From Foliimonas ilicis (lineage in GTDB: Bacteria > Pseudomonadota > Alphaproteobacteria > Rhizobiales > Rhizobiaceae), in contig NZ_JBDUUH010000006.1 of NCBI RefSeq assembly GCF_039939195.1, forward strand, positions 1 to 64,000: a stretch of 64,000 bases of DNA. The letters are read 5' to 3'. Positions within the stretch are counted from its first letter, which is position 1. Every line of letters starts with the position of its first letter. This document shows positions 44,877-54,645 of the stretch, in pieces. The notes under the pieces were generated by a model that did no database searches, was not told the DNA's origin, and saw nothing but the letters and a program-made list of their open reading frames with translations. The position numbers were made by a program, and so were the translations under genes.

Positions 44877-45470
44877 CTAGGATGATAGTAACGGGATCTC
44901 GCTCCAGAGAGGCGTCGCTATATCGACATCTTCCTGAACGGAAGCAAACCGGCCTAGATCTTCAAGGAAGTAGTTGTCTGTCAGATCATCGTTGACCGCG
45001 CTGACCTCCCAGGCAAGGCATTGCCCAGTACCTTTCTCTCCATAGAATCGGTGATGCACTCCCCTCTCAACCGTAACACTTTGGCCCGGGCGCAAACGAA
45101 ATGGCACTTTGGGACGGAGCTCTATCACCTGACCGTCCGCCTGCACTGAGACGGGTGCCTTTTCATTTTCTGGATGCAGAAACTCGATCATCAGATTTCC
45201 GCCGCCGGCGTTGATGATGTCTTCAAGCTTGAACTTATGGAAGTGGAAGGGCGTCTCCTGCATCTCCCCGACCAGAAGCAGTTTTTCCGCATAAGACCGT
45301 TCACAAGGATCATTTTGGATACCGTTTCGCAGGCAAAGGATGGTCAGTCCTCGCTTCTGAAAGTCGCCGCTGCCGAAGTCTGTCACGTCCCATCCCATTT
45401 GCCGGGTTCTGAGATATCGAGACACGGCGGGGTTGGCACTGTAATCGTCGTGGTTCCAATAAATCCCGCG
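44877..45470 (-). CDS. D-lyxose isomerase-like protein (N-terminus rearranged)
   Basis: Cupin-fold sugar isomerase (D-lyxose/D-mannose to ketose). Key segments are GWDVTDFGSGDF, ETPFHFHKFKLEDIIN (metal-binding His) and the C-terminal GVHHRFYG. The open frame extends to 45554 (225 codons), but the part beyond about 45465 overlaps a GntR fragment on the other strand and is probably foreign sequence. Native residues appear to start near YWNHDDY. The protein may be made from an in-frame start or may be inactive. A GntR regulator once upstream may have controlled it. Confidence 0.7.
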   Translation of the reverse strand, partial: RGIYWNHDDYSANPAVSRYLRTRQMGWDVTDFGSGDFQKRGLTILCLRNGIQNDPCERSYAEKLLLVGEMQETPFHFHKFKLEDIINAGGGNLMIEFLHPENEKAPVSVQADGQVIELRPKVPFRLRPGQSVTVERGVHHRFYGEKGTGQCLAWEVSAVNDDLTDNYFLEDLGRFASVQEDVDIATPLWSEIPLLSS

Positions 45471-45801
45471 GTCTCCAAGTCGGCAATCCCTTTCCAACTG
45501 AACGCGAGCTCTGCGCAGAGACAGGAGTTTCACGAAACACGGTACGGGAAGCATTGGGTGTATTGCGCGCCTTTGGCCTTGTTGAAACGCGGCCTAAAAG
45601 CGGCGCAATTGTCGCTGACGGTCATGCAGAAGCTGTTCGTAGACTATTGTCCTTTCACCAAGGCGTCGTTTCGGTCGAAGGTTTCCGTGACGTGCAGGGT
45701 TTTAGACGCATCGTTGAAACGGGAATCGGCGAACACATCATACTGCACGCCACTGACGCCGATCTCGCCGCGTTGGACGCAGTCAACGACCGAATGCTAG
45801 A
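45470..45801 (+). pseudogene. GntR (FadR-type) regulator fragment
   Basis: Plus-strand frame: GLQVGNPFPTERELCAETGV, then SRNTVREALGVLRAFGLVET (winged helix), then an FCD-like helical part. Its N-terminus is lost where the isomerase frame begins, and its C-terminus is cut by the IS remnant (last native codons near 45800). Both ends are therefore broken. Confidence 0.7.
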
Positions 45802-45802
45802 C

Positions 45803-46474
45803 CTGTCCTGCGCAAAGCGCGCATGACCTCGAAGCCTTCGATCGTCGCATAGGCCGTTTTCAGCGTCTTGAACCCTCTCGCCGGTTTGATCAGTTGCTTC
45901 AGCTTGCCGTGATCGGCCTCAACGACATTGTTCAGATATCTGACCTGCCGGTGCACAAGGTCTCCAGGACATTTGCCTTCGGCCTTCAATTGCGCAATGG
46001 CAATGCCATAAGTCGGAACCTTGTCAGTGTTGATGATGGTTGGCTTTTCCCAGTCCTTCAGGCCATTCAAGGCCTTGCCGAGAAAGCGCTTGGCCGCTTT
46101 GGCATTGCGGGTCGGGGACAGATAGAAATCGATCGTGTTGCCGAATTTGTCGACGGCCCGGTAAAGGTATGTCCATTGTCCGCGGACTTTCACATAGGTT
46201 TCGTCCACGCGCCAACTCGTTGAATGCGGCCGGCGCCAGTGCCAGCGCAGCCGCTTTTCAATCTCTGGTGCATATCTCTGAACCCAACGAAAATCGTGGA
46301 ATGATCGACTGGCACACGCCGTTCGCCCATGATTTGCTCAAGGGCGCGATAGCTGACCCATAGCGGCAATACCATCTCATCCTGAAAATGACGCCACTTG
46401 AAATCGCTCATCAATAGTCTCGCGGAAATCTTAGGCGCTCTTTCTGACATCAACGGGATTTTTGCAACAGAGCC
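45803..46474 (-). mobile_element. IS6-family insertion sequence remnant
   Basis: The transposase (45803-46411, minus) starts MSDFKWRHFQ, keeps VDHSTIF and, in another frame, RWVQRYAPEIEKRLRWHW, then VDETYVKVRGQW (DDE Asp), VEADH and the Lys region. It carries one frameshift near 46285, a short deletion near 46370 and loses its C-terminus. One end is defined by ATTTTTGCAACAGAGCC at 46458-46474, the inverse of the classic IS6 terminal repeat. The other repeat is missing. Inactive remnant that cuts the GntR fragment. Confidence 0.85.
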
Positions 46475-46565
46475 GGATTTATGCTGCACTATCAAAGCGT
46501 CGCCATTTCTGACAACGCTTCGATTCCCCTCAGACGTTGATCTCAGTCTGTGTCCCGCAAACAGT

Positions 46566-48254
46566 CTAATCCTGAACGAGTCCGCCAAGGCCAAAGTTCG
46601 GTTCTCCGAGAGCCTTTGTACTAAGCAGGTACATGCCTGAATTTGCAAAAGCCCAGATAAGATTTCTATCCCATTCGACGAAAATACTCTCTACTGGCGT
46701 AATGTAGGATTGTGGATCGTTGAGGTCGTCAGTCATAGGCGGCACGAAATAGGCGACGATCTCGGCATTCGTTGGATCAGTGATATCGAACACCTGGACG
46801 CCCGCATTGTTGAACGGGTAGATGGCCAGATTCTCATGAGCCTCTCCTGGCGAGAAGGCGGGCGTCGGACGCTTCGGACCGAACTTGCCACGGCGCTGAC
46901 AGTAATCCGTAAACGAGGCCTCTTCAGGAGGCGTTGGGCGCGGCAAAACGGAAATGATTTCCGGTTCGGTTGGGTTCTTGACGTCGATCAGGAAAATGTC
47001 CTTGTAGGGCTCGTAGCAATCTTCGTTCATCGGATAGCCATTGGCCAGGGCGATTCCCCGTGTTTGCACTCTGGCAACATCGACGTTGTCTCCTTCAACG
47101 CCGCCGGCATTGAGCGGTAGGTCCACACTGCCCACGGCAGTAGGATTGGATGGGTCAGTCAGGTCGAGAATGTGAAAGCCCAGGCCGCCCATGACCGTGT
47201 AGCCGTATTTTCCGCCATCCTCGATGGGCACAGGTGTTGAAATCGGCAAGCGGGCTGCAGTCCAGGAAACCCGGTTGCCGTATTGGCGCCATCCCTTGTA
47301 GTATTCTTCCTCGCCGAGGCGCTGACCCGGCACCCACCACGTCGATACCCATTTCGGATTGTAGGGATCCTCGACATCCAAGATCATCTGAGCCGGAGAG
47401 TAGATGTAATTTGGGTACTCAATGTTGGTGAATGTATTGTCGGGAGCCGCGGTAATGAATGCATATTTGCCGCCGTTGTAGTTCGGCACGTCGAGCGCAC
47501 CTGAGCCTTCCTGCAGCTTTCCATGCGGATTGAGCGTGTTGGTACTGATTTCTGAAATCTGTTTCCACTCGGTTATACTCACCAATTCGAATATGCGCAC
47601 TCCACGGAATGCTTCAGCTGCCTTGATTGCCTTGACGGCCTTCGGGTCATCATACTTCTTGCCTTTTAGCCCGCCTATGGATCGCGGGACTTCAAAAGAC
47701 TGGATCATGATCCATTTGTCGAGCTTCTCGTTGTAGGCGATCGACGCAGCACCGAACCAATCCCCATCCTCGTAGGTTTTTTCGAGGACAATCTTCATAT
47801 TCTTCGGGTCGGTGATGTCGTAGATATTCAGAATTTGACGATAGTAGTGGAACATATATCGATGATCGTCCATGTCGACAGTGTGCTGCCAGGAATGGCC
47901 AGGCTTGACCACTATGGGCCAATGCGCTTCTACCTTCATATTCTTGATATACGTCTCGCTTTCGAGCTGCTCCAAACTCCCCTCGAACGGTCGCGGACCA
48001 CTGTAGGTGTAGTATGGTGCTGCCTGGGGATGTTTGAAGATGCCGGTCGCAGGATCAAGGCCATAGGACGCAGGGTCGGGCTGCTGCGCTTCTACCGCAG
48101 CAGCGCCTGTCACAAGTGATAAACTCATCAGCGAGATGGTCACAGCCCGTCGAATTCTGTCATCTATCGATTTCCAAGCCGACAATATCCTAGTTCGTTT
48201 TATACTGCAGTTCACAATTGATGAGTTCTTGGAGAGATTTAAGTTCTCGTACAT
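46566..48254 (-). CDS. LVIVD-repeat periplasmic protein
   Basis: A 562-residue exported protein. An N-terminal basic stretch and a hydrophobic core (AVTISLMSLSLVTGAAA), with cleavage near VEAQ, form a signal peptide. The mature part carries beta-propeller-like LVIVD repeats: NIYDITDPKNM, ILDVEDPYNPKW, HILDLTDPSNPT, FLIDVKNPTEPE, VFDITDPTNAE. Function unknown; repeats suggest a propeller scaffold. The ATG at 48254 is preferred (GAGAGGA ribosome site) over that at 48281. It sits next to LysR-controlled catabolic genes, without proof of a link. Confidence 0.88.
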   Translation of the reverse strand: MYENLNLSKNSSIVNCSIKRTRILSAWKSIDDRIRRAVTISLMSLSLVTGAAAVEAQQPDPASYGLDPATGIFKHPQAAPYYTYSGPRPFEGSLEQLESETYIKNMKVEAHWPIVVKPGHSWQHTVDMDDHRYMFHYYRQILNIYDITDPKNMKIVLEKTYEDGDWFGAASIAYNEKLDKWIMIQSFEVPRSIGGLKGKKYDDPKAVKAIKAAEAFRGVRIFELVSITEWKQISEISTNTLNPHGKLQEGSGALDVPNYNGGKYAFITAAPDNTFTNIEYPNYIYSPAQMILDVEDPYNPKWVSTWWVPGQRLGEEEYYKGWRQYGNRVSWTAARLPISTPVPIEDGGKYGYTVMGGLGFHILDLTDPSNPTAVGSVDLPLNAGGVEGDNVDVARVQTRGIALANGYPMNEDCYEPYKDIFLIDVKNPTEPEIISVLPRPTPPEEASFTDYCQRRGKFGPKRPTPAFSPGEAHENLAIYPFNNAGVQVFDITDPTNAEIVAYFVPPMTDDLNDPQSYITPVESIFVEWDRNLIWAFANSGMYLLSTKALGEPNFGLGGLVQD

Positions 48255-48527
48255 TGCTTCGATCCTCTCGGGGTCGGCCATCAGTTAATTTGGAACCATT
48301 ACTTTGGTAGACTATGGCGCGGGGAGGGATCACGGTTAGCATTTTTACCGAAACTGGATATCCGAAAAGCTGATATCTGATCGTGCGGCCGACAGCCAAA
48401 GACACCCATTTCGGGCGGGACCGAATTGATACGCGTTTTCGCGAAGGGGAGATGGCTTCAGAACAGACTGCGTCGTTCTAACGGCGACGCACCTCGCTCA
48501 AGGACGTCTCGCCAGCTACGTCAGATT

Positions 48528-49496
48528 TCAAATGGCTACGTTTATGGGAAGTTTGGCAGCTGCCTCTCGCAAAGCCTTCAGGAACGCTTTGCCTGCGGGA
48601 CTCAGTTCGCCGTGCAAGCGATAGGAAACGCCGATAGGCCCCGAACCAAATGGAATCGTCCAGTCGATGTGTGACAGAAAACCAGTCGCTATATCCTGTG
48701 CAGGTACCTGGCTCGGCATGATGCCGATCAAGTGGCGCGATTGCAGGACCGTCCGATTCGTCAGATATGATACGGAGTCGAGAATCACTGGCGGCATATA
48801 CTGATCATTCTCGACGAAGAACTTGTCGACCTGACGGCGGAGATTTGTTTCAGGGGGGGGCAGAATCCATCCAAAGGGCTTCAGTTTATCGAAGGTGAGA
48901 TTGGCACGGCCCACCAGAGGGTGGCGGGCACCCCCCACCACAATCACCTTGTCGTCGAAAAGTTTCTCCTGAATGATCTCGGCGCGATGTCTGTAGGTCG
49001 AAAGGCGTCCCACCACCATGTCGATCTCTCCGGACTGCAGTGCGGGCATGAGAATTTCGTTTGTTCCTTCGACAACTTTGATTGCAACATTGGGTCGTTG
49101 TTCCACCAGTATGTCTATCGCCACCGGCAGTAGTTGCGTTGAAGCCGCTAGAAGTGTTCCGACAACGAGCCGTCCGCTGGTACCCTCATTGATGTCGGCC
49201 AGTTCCTGCGCTGCATTCGCGACTTGGGCAAAGATGAGTCGGGTGTGCCTTACCAGCGCTTCCCCGAAGACCGTCGGAACCATCCCTCGATTGGTCCGCT
49301 CGAAAAGCCTGACCTCGAAATCGAGTTCCAGATCTTTGATCATTCTGGTTGCAGCGGGTTGAGACGCATTAACCTCACGTGCAGCCCTCTGGATATTGCC
49401 GAATTTCACGATGGCGACCAGAAGTCGGAGTTGCCGGAATTTCAGTCGTGTCAGAACACGCTCTACAACCCGGGCGCGACGCACAGACATGCCCAT
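48528..49496 (-). CDS. LysR-family transcriptional regulator
   Basis: A 322-residue LysR protein. The winged helix lies at about residues 18-75 (RQLRLLVAIVKFGNIQRAAR, NASQPAATRMIKDLE); the effector domain follows. It stands downstream of the metallo-beta-lactamase-fold and binding-protein genes on the same strand and is a candidate regulator of them. Inducer unknown. Confidence 0.95.
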   Translation of the reverse strand: MGMSVRRARVVERVLTRLKFRQLRLLVAIVKFGNIQRAAREVNASQPAATRMIKDLELDFEVRLFERTNRGMVPTVFGEALVRHTRLIFAQVANAAQELADINEGTSGRLVVGTLLAASTQLLPVAIDILVEQRPNVAIKVVEGTNEILMPALQSGEIDMVVGRLSTYRHRAEIIQEKLFDDKVIVVGGARHPLVGRANLTFDKLKPFGWILPPPETNLRRQVDKFFVENDQYMPPVILDSVSYLTNRTVLQSRHLIGIMPSQVPAQDIATGFLSHIDWTIPFGSGPIGVSYRLHGELSPAGKAFLKALREAAAKLPINVAI

Positions 49497-49735
49497 TCCC
49501 TCCCGAGTTGGCGTGACGATCTTGCCTTATGATCTCGCCGCGGGGGTGCAGCCGAGCAAAACACACTTACAATCTACATCTGGAGCGCGATGTGACCATT
49601 CGGATCGTTAGCCCCTTCGTACTCGGCTAGCTGAACGCTGAGATTTCAGAGAACGTTGACGGATATGACGGTATTTTCCCTTCACAGCAGGAGCCCGTCG
49701 GTCACTAAAGGGTCCTTATTCCACGCCTGACACAT

Positions 49736-50653
49736 CTAGAAACAAAGGTCCAATGGCACCAATTCAAACCCGGTTGTTGCCTGTGAGATATACCCAAAGG
49801 CTGGTGCCGGAAAATGGTACGGAGCCATTACCAGCCTTTCTCCAACGCAGCGTTCCAACAGCGCCACACGTGTCGCGATCGAGCGTGCGGGATCGGCGCA
49901 AAACTTCGATGCCCCGGTGCCCAGACCAAGTTGGACCGGATGGTGTATAGCATCGGCTGAAAACACGATCCGGTCTTCGCCAACTTCAAACAATAAGCCG
50001 AGCATGCCCGGCGTGTGTCCCGGAAGCGCAATGAATTCCAGACCTGATACGATATCACCTGCTTTTACCGTCCGATAACCCGGGCCTTCAACGATTGGAC
50101 GGATGCTGTCGGCCCAAGCACCATGGAGCAGCGTCTCGGGATTGTCGGATTGTTCGACCCTCGCCCGAAGCGCCTCAAGTTCAGCGCAGGAGGTAACATA
50201 GGTTGCAGCCCCAAAAGTAGGCTGCCAGCCATCATTGCCGTCCGCAATCGTGTTCCAGCCGACATGATCGGCATGAAGATGGGTGTTGATCACCAGATCG
50301 ACATCGATGGCGCTGATGCCCAACTGCCGCAGGATCTCTAAAAATGGCCCCTGCAACTGATGCCAGGCAGGGCGGTCACTACGCGTCTTGTTGTTGCCGA
50401 TCCCGGTATCCACCAATGTCGTCCCCGCACTCGACTGGATCAGATAGATGTTGAAACTGAGATTTAGCATGCCGGACGGGGCACGATCGTTGGCGTTGCG
50501 CAGCGTCGGATCAGTCGGGCTGCGCAAAAGCTGGTCGTGTAGCCACTGAACCGGTCCGAGGTCCGGAATGCAGGTAACGAGCGTGCCATCCTGCAGTTGG
50601 ATTTGCTCCAGGTGCAGTCCCAGTTCGGCGAGATGGGTGCGACGATAGATCAT
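49736..50653 (-). CDS. Metallo-beta-lactamase-fold hydrolase (AHL-lactonase-like)
   Basis: A 305-residue hydrolase with the two-zinc motif THLHADHVGWN near residue 117, a downstream His in GHTPGMLG and an Asp in FSADAIHH. The architecture fits the lactonase group. Its ATG overlaps the binding-protein stop by 4 bases (ATGA), so it is translationally coupled to a solute importer component. A lactone, amide or cyclic carbamate linked to the aromatic substrate is plausible; quenching of homoserine lactones is also possible. Confidence 0.88.
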   Translation of the reverse strand: MIYRRTHLAELGLHLEQIQLQDGTLVTCIPDLGPVQWLHDQLLRSPTDPTLRNANDRAPSGMLNLSFNIYLIQSSAGTTLVDTGIGNNKTRSDRPAWHQLQGPFLEILRQLGISAIDVDLVINTHLHADHVGWNTIADGNDGWQPTFGAATYVTSCAELEALRARVEQSDNPETLLHGAWADSIRPIVEGPGYRTVKAGDIVSGLEFIALPGHTPGMLGLLFEVGEDRIVFSADAIHHPVQLGLGTGASKFCADPARSIATRVALLERCVGERLVMAPYHFPAPAFGYISQATTGFELVPLDLCF

Positions 50654-51846
50654 TCTAAAGGGTCCAGGGCGCAATGCTGACCGAAGGCGTCGCCATACAT
50701 CTCGTTGATCTTTTCGCGTGTCACCAGCCGGAAGCCGCCATCGCCGTCGCTCTCCACGCGCATGGCATACCAATCCTGAACAGGATGCTGGTTTTTACCA
50801 AAGGCGAAGTTGCCACGAACGGATTCGAAGTCGGCCTTAAGCATGGCCGCGCGAAATGCCTCCGTGTCGTTGAGATCTGAGCCGGTCTGCGCCAGTGCGG
50901 CGCCAATTGCGCGGGCTGTATCGTAACCTTGCGCAGCATACATCGTCGGGATGCGATTGAAAGTTTCCTGGAAGGACGCCACGAAATGCTTGTTTGCTTC
51001 GTTATCCAGATCGGTATTCCAGGAACCCGAAACATTCAGACCCTCTGCGACACCGCCTACTGCGCGCAATATGGCGTGGTCGAGCGACGGCTCGGCAACA
51101 ACCATAGGAATGGCGTTCGAAAGACCCGCCTGATGATACTGGCGCAGGAAGGCAATGCCGAGCGCGCCGGGCTGAAACTGGAAGACGACGTCCGGAGCAG
51201 TCGCGCGGATGCGGGCCATTTCGGCGGAAAAGTCCGTCTGGTCGAGACTGGTATAAATTTCCTCGACTACCTCGCCTTTGAAGAAGCGGCGGAAGCCTTC
51301 GACTGCATCCGTTCCCGCCTGATAGTTCGGCGCAAGAACCATTGCACGCTTGTAGCCGAGCGCTTCGGCGTTCTGGCCGGCACTGCCTTGCATGCTGTCG
51401 GTCAACCAGGAAATAACGTAGTAGTTCGCGTTACAGGCGGCTCCCGCGAACTCGGAGGGGCCGGCATTGGGGCTGACAACGATCTTTCCGGCGTCGAGCA
51501 CCTCGGGGATCACCGCCGCCGCAACGTTGGAGAAAATGAGACCTGTGATCAGGTCGGCGTCTTCGTCATAGAGAAAACGGTCAGCGAGCTGACGCCCCGT
51601 TGCCGGCTTCAAATTGTCATCAGCAATGACGATATCGACCCCGACGCCGCCTAAGGTGCCATTGCCTTCCTTGACGGCGAGATTGAAGCCGTCGCGGACA
51701 TCTTCGCCGAGATAGCCGGCAGGACCAGACAGCGTTGTGATGAAGCCGATCTTCACCGTGCCCTCGGCCATTGCAGAACTGGCAGCCAGAACGACGCACG
51801 AAAGAACAGTGGCCTTTGCGATGCAAAGCAGACGTGTGGATTTCAT
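50650..51846 (-). CDS. Branched-chain-type ABC solute-binding protein (first copy)
   Basis: A 398-residue periplasmic LivJ-type binding protein. The signal peptide (cleavage after AMA) is followed by VKIGFITTLSGPAGYLGEDV, the standard Peripla_BP_6 start. Pattern similarity to the second binding protein at 58887-60056 is high (LSGPGGYLGQDV, FSNIA). No permease or ATPase lies beside this copy, so it probably uses the LivHMGF set 4 kb away or is specific for another ligand. Confidence 0.94.
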   Translation of the reverse strand: MKSTRLLCIAKATVLSCVVLAASSAMAEGTVKIGFITTLSGPAGYLGEDVRDGFNLAVKEGNGTLGGVGVDIVIADDNLKPATGRQLADRFLYDEDADLITGLIFSNVAAAVIPEVLDAGKIVVSPNAGPSEFAGAACNANYYVISWLTDSMQGSAGQNAEALGYKRAMVLAPNYQAGTDAVEGFRRFFKGEVVEEIYTSLDQTDFSAEMARIRATAPDVVFQFQPGALGIAFLRQYHQAGLSNAIPMVVAEPSLDHAILRAVGGVAEGLNVSGSWNTDLDNEANKHFVASFQETFNRIPTMYAAQGYDTARAIGAALAQTGSDLNDTEAFRAAMLKADFESVRGNFAFGKNQHPVQDWYAMRVESDGDGGFRLVTREKINEMYGDAFGQHCALDPLE

Positions 51847-52080
51847 GGAGCCCCCGGATTCTTGTTGTTGATCGTGTCGCGCGGATTACTCATTTGGATG
51901 CAATGCGACACTCATCGGTCCTGGGAATGAGAACAGAAGCAACTCTTGTCGATAATCGTCGATGGAACGATATATCTATTGGAAATTCCCATAAATGAGG
52001 CTGTCGGTATGGCGCACGAGAGCATGGGCCGCAGCAATGCGGTCGCGGTTTCAGCTGGCGCAAACTACATCGCCACTCTT

Positions 52081-52097
52081 CATAAGAACGGCTTATC
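52081..52097. promoter_or_regulatory. Possible LysR-type operator between divergent genes
   Basis: ATAAG (52082-52086) and CTTAT (52092-52096) form a short dyad with a 5-base centre, 110 bases before the aldehyde dehydrogenase gene and in the 360-base gap from the divergent binding-protein gene. LysR sites often have such T-N11-A dyads. Weak evidence. Confidence 0.3.
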
Positions 52098-52206
52098 AAT
52101 TCATTCTATTTATGAGGATTGCGGCATGGACGATCCTCCTGCATCTCTCGGTCATTGGCAAGACAGCGCCAATTCTTGCGAGCATTCCTATAAAAGGTGA
52201 CCGTCC

Positions 52207-53637
52207 ATGCCAACGGACCAAGACATCCGGCTATATATTGGTGGATACTGGAGAAATACTGTCGACAAAATCCCCGTGATCAATCCCGCGACGGAAGAAG
52301 TCGTTGGGCAGGTCGCCGTAGCGGGCACAGCCGATCTCGATGACGCACTATCTGCTGCGGCTGATGGCTTCAAGATCTGGAGCAGGACGCCGCCTTCCAA
52401 GAGGGCTGAAATAATCCTGCATGCTGCGGCTCTGATGCGCGAACGTATGGAAGAGATTGCACGCGACATCACATTGGAAAATGGCAAGCCATTGAGCGAA
52501 GCACGGCGGGAAGTCCAGCGTGGCGCCGAATTCTTTGAGTGGGATGCGGGCGAAAGCGTGCGACTTTACGGACGCGTTATACCCAGTGCTCCTGGCATTC
52601 GTTACATCGTATTGCACGAGCCCATCGGACCTGTTGCTGCGTTCGCGCCGTGGAATTTCCCGATGAGTCAGCCTGCCCGCAAGATTGGCGGCGCGCTTGC
52701 TTCGGGCTGCTCTATCATTATCAAGGCTTCGGAAGAAACCCCGCGCGGCGTGATCCACGTCGCAAAGGCGTTCGAGGATGCGGGTTTACCAGCGGGTGTG
52801 CTCAATCTAGTCTTCGGCATTCCCGCGACGATCTCCGAGTTCCTGATCCCCCGCCAGGAAATCCGGATGATCGCGTTCACCGGATCGACATCGGTTGGCA
52901 AGCATTTGACCGAGATTGCCGCGCGATACATGAAGCCAGCGCTTATGGAACTTGGCGGCCATGCACCCGTGATCGTTTGCGACGATACGGATGCAGCAGC
53001 TGCAGGTGTGACCTCGGCAATTCGCAAGTATCGCAATTCCGGTCAAGTCTGTACCTCGCCGACGCGCTTCTTCGTGCATGAACGCGTTTACGACAGTTTT
53101 AAGAAGGCGTTTCTCTCCAAAGCCGCGTCGATCCGCTGCGGAGACGGTATGGACTCTGCAAGTCAAATGGGGCCTGTAGCGAATAACCGTCGTATCGCGG
53201 CTTTGGAAGACTTGGTGGAAGATGCACGTGCGAAAGGTGCGCAGGTGCTGCTAGGTGGAAGCCGGCAGAGCAACAAGGGCTACTTTTTCCCGCCGACGGT
53301 GCTCGCCGAACTCCCGGACGATGCACGCGCGATGAGCGAAGAGCCATTTGGGCCTATCGCACTGCTCAATCCGGTTTCGTCGCTTGATGAGGCGATCGAA
53401 AAGGCGAATTCCCTGCCATTTGGCCTTGCCGCCTACGGCTTCACGCGATCGGCCGCAAATGTTGAACGGCTCATAAACGGTATCGAGGCAGGCAATATCT
53501 CGATCAACACACTCGAAGCCTCCGTGGCTGAAACGCCATTCGGTGGTGTAAAGGAAAGCGGCCTCGGTCGTGAGGGCGGTGCGGAAGGCCTGCATCACTA
53601 CATGGTGGTCAAGAACGTGTCCCACCAAATCGATTGA
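52207..53637 (+). CDS. NAD(P)-dependent aldehyde dehydrogenase
   Basis: A 476-residue aldehyde dehydrogenase of the succinate-semialdehyde-DH type. The catalytic Cys lies in SGQVCTSPTR and the general-base Glu in MELGGHAPV. The cofactor loop reads FTGSTSVGK. In this setting it may oxidise a semialdehyde from aromatic ring cleavage, such as an aminomuconate semialdehyde; that is inference. It is divergent from the binding-protein gene and convergent with the hydrolase gene. Confidence 0.94.
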   Translation: MPTDQDIRLYIGGYWRNTVDKIPVINPATEEVVGQVAVAGTADLDDALSAAADGFKIWSRTPPSKRAEIILHAAALMRERMEEIARDITLENGKPLSEARREVQRGAEFFEWDAGESVRLYGRVIPSAPGIRYIVLHEPIGPVAAFAPWNFPMSQPARKIGGALASGCSIIIKASEETPRGVIHVAKAFEDAGLPAGVLNLVFGIPATISEFLIPRQEIRMIAFTGSTSVGKHLTEIAARYMKPALMELGGHAPVIVCDDTDAAAAGVTSAIRKYRNSGQVCTSPTRFFVHERVYDSFKKAFLSKAASIRCGDGMDSASQMGPVANNRRIAALEDLVEDARAKGAQVLLGGSRQSNKGYFFPPTVLAELPDDARAMSEEPFGPIALLNPVSSLDEAIEKANSLPFGLAAYGFTRSAANVERLINGIEAGNISINTLEASVAETPFGGVKESGLGREGGAEGLHHYMVVKNVSHQID

Positions 53638-53689
53638 AGCTACGAGACTGCTTCGAGGCATATCAAAGGGCTGCCGGCAATAAGTCAAA

Positions 53690-54631
53690 TCAGTTAGCGG
53701 CAATCATCCTCAACGCTTCGCGGCCAAGCGCCGTATCAGCATTACCCAGATCCAGCAGAAGATCAAAATGATTGCGGTTTTTGATCTCGAGAGCTTGCGC
53801 GACGAAGCCTCGCTTCATCCAAGCGTCGTGAAAGGCACGGGATTGGCGCTTGAAACCTGCGGGCTCAGAACCTGCCCATGCAATCAGCACTGGGCATCCT
53901 TCCTCCGGCAGATGACGGATAGGACTCAAGGCTACGACGTCCGCCTTATCAAGCGACAGCCATTCCTGGGGAAAGGCAGCGGCCAAGGGCGACAACTCGT
54001 ACAGCCCGCTGAGCAGTACAGCAGAGCGGATCATTTGAACTGGCAACCCGCCTTCGTCAAACCAGCCGTTCGTCAACACCGAAGCGGCGAGGTGGCTGCC
54101 AGCTGAACTGCCCCCGATATGAATCGCAGATCGATCGAGACCAAAGCGCCCACCGTGATCGAACAGGAAGCGTACAGCAGCCCGAACCTGCCGTACGATC
54201 TCGTGAAGCGATGCGTGGGGCGCCAGCGAATAATCCATTACTGCGGTGGAGATACCGTGTTGGGCGAAAAGCCCCGTCATCATTGAAGAGTCGTGCTTGG
54301 ATAGGGCGCGCCAATAGCCGCCGTGAATAAAAAGAAACACCGGCTGTGGGGTGATCGCGCCGACAGAGCCATAGATGTCAAGCGTCTGACCGCTGGTCTC
54401 GTCATAGACCACATCCTCATGGCGCAGCCAACACTCCCGCTGCGCCTGCGAAGCGTAACGATATGCCTTCATTTCGTCGGCAAATCGTTCACCGACGGTG
54501 GCGCGCGCGTCGTAATCGGCATTCAGCTGCGCGCGAAGCCAGCTGCCTTCCTCGATCAACCTAAGGGATCCTAACGCGTTTGTGACAGCGTTTTCAGTCA
54601 TGGCGATAAAATCCCCTGGCAGATCAAACAT
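53690..54631 (-). CDS. Alpha/beta hydrolase, kynurenine-formamidase-like
   Basis: A 313-residue hydrolase with the esterase-type oxyanion motif HGGYWRAL near residue 100 and the nucleophile elbow GSSAGSH near 172, with a late Asp/His pair. The pattern matches arylformamidase and N-acyl-anthranilate amidase enzymes that deacylate an aromatic amine. Last gene of the nine-gene minus-strand operon. The ATG at 54601 is an alternative start with an AGGGGA ribosome site. Confidence 0.88.
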   Translation of the reverse strand: MFDLPGDFIAMTENAVTNALGSLRLIEEGSWLRAQLNADYDARATVGERFADEMKAYRYASQAQRECWLRHEDVVYDETSGQTLDIYGSVGAITPQPVFLFIHGGYWRALSKHDSSMMTGLFAQHGISTAVMDYSLAPHASLHEIVRQVRAAVRFLFDHGGRFGLDRSAIHIGGSSAGSHLAASVLTNGWFDEGGLPVQMIRSAVLLSGLYELSPLAAAFPQEWLSLDKADVVALSPIRHLPEEGCPVLIAWAGSEPAGFKRQSRAFHDAWMKRGFVAQALEIKNRNHFDLLLDLGNADTALGREALRMIAAN

Positions 54632-54645
54632 CGGTACAACCCCGC

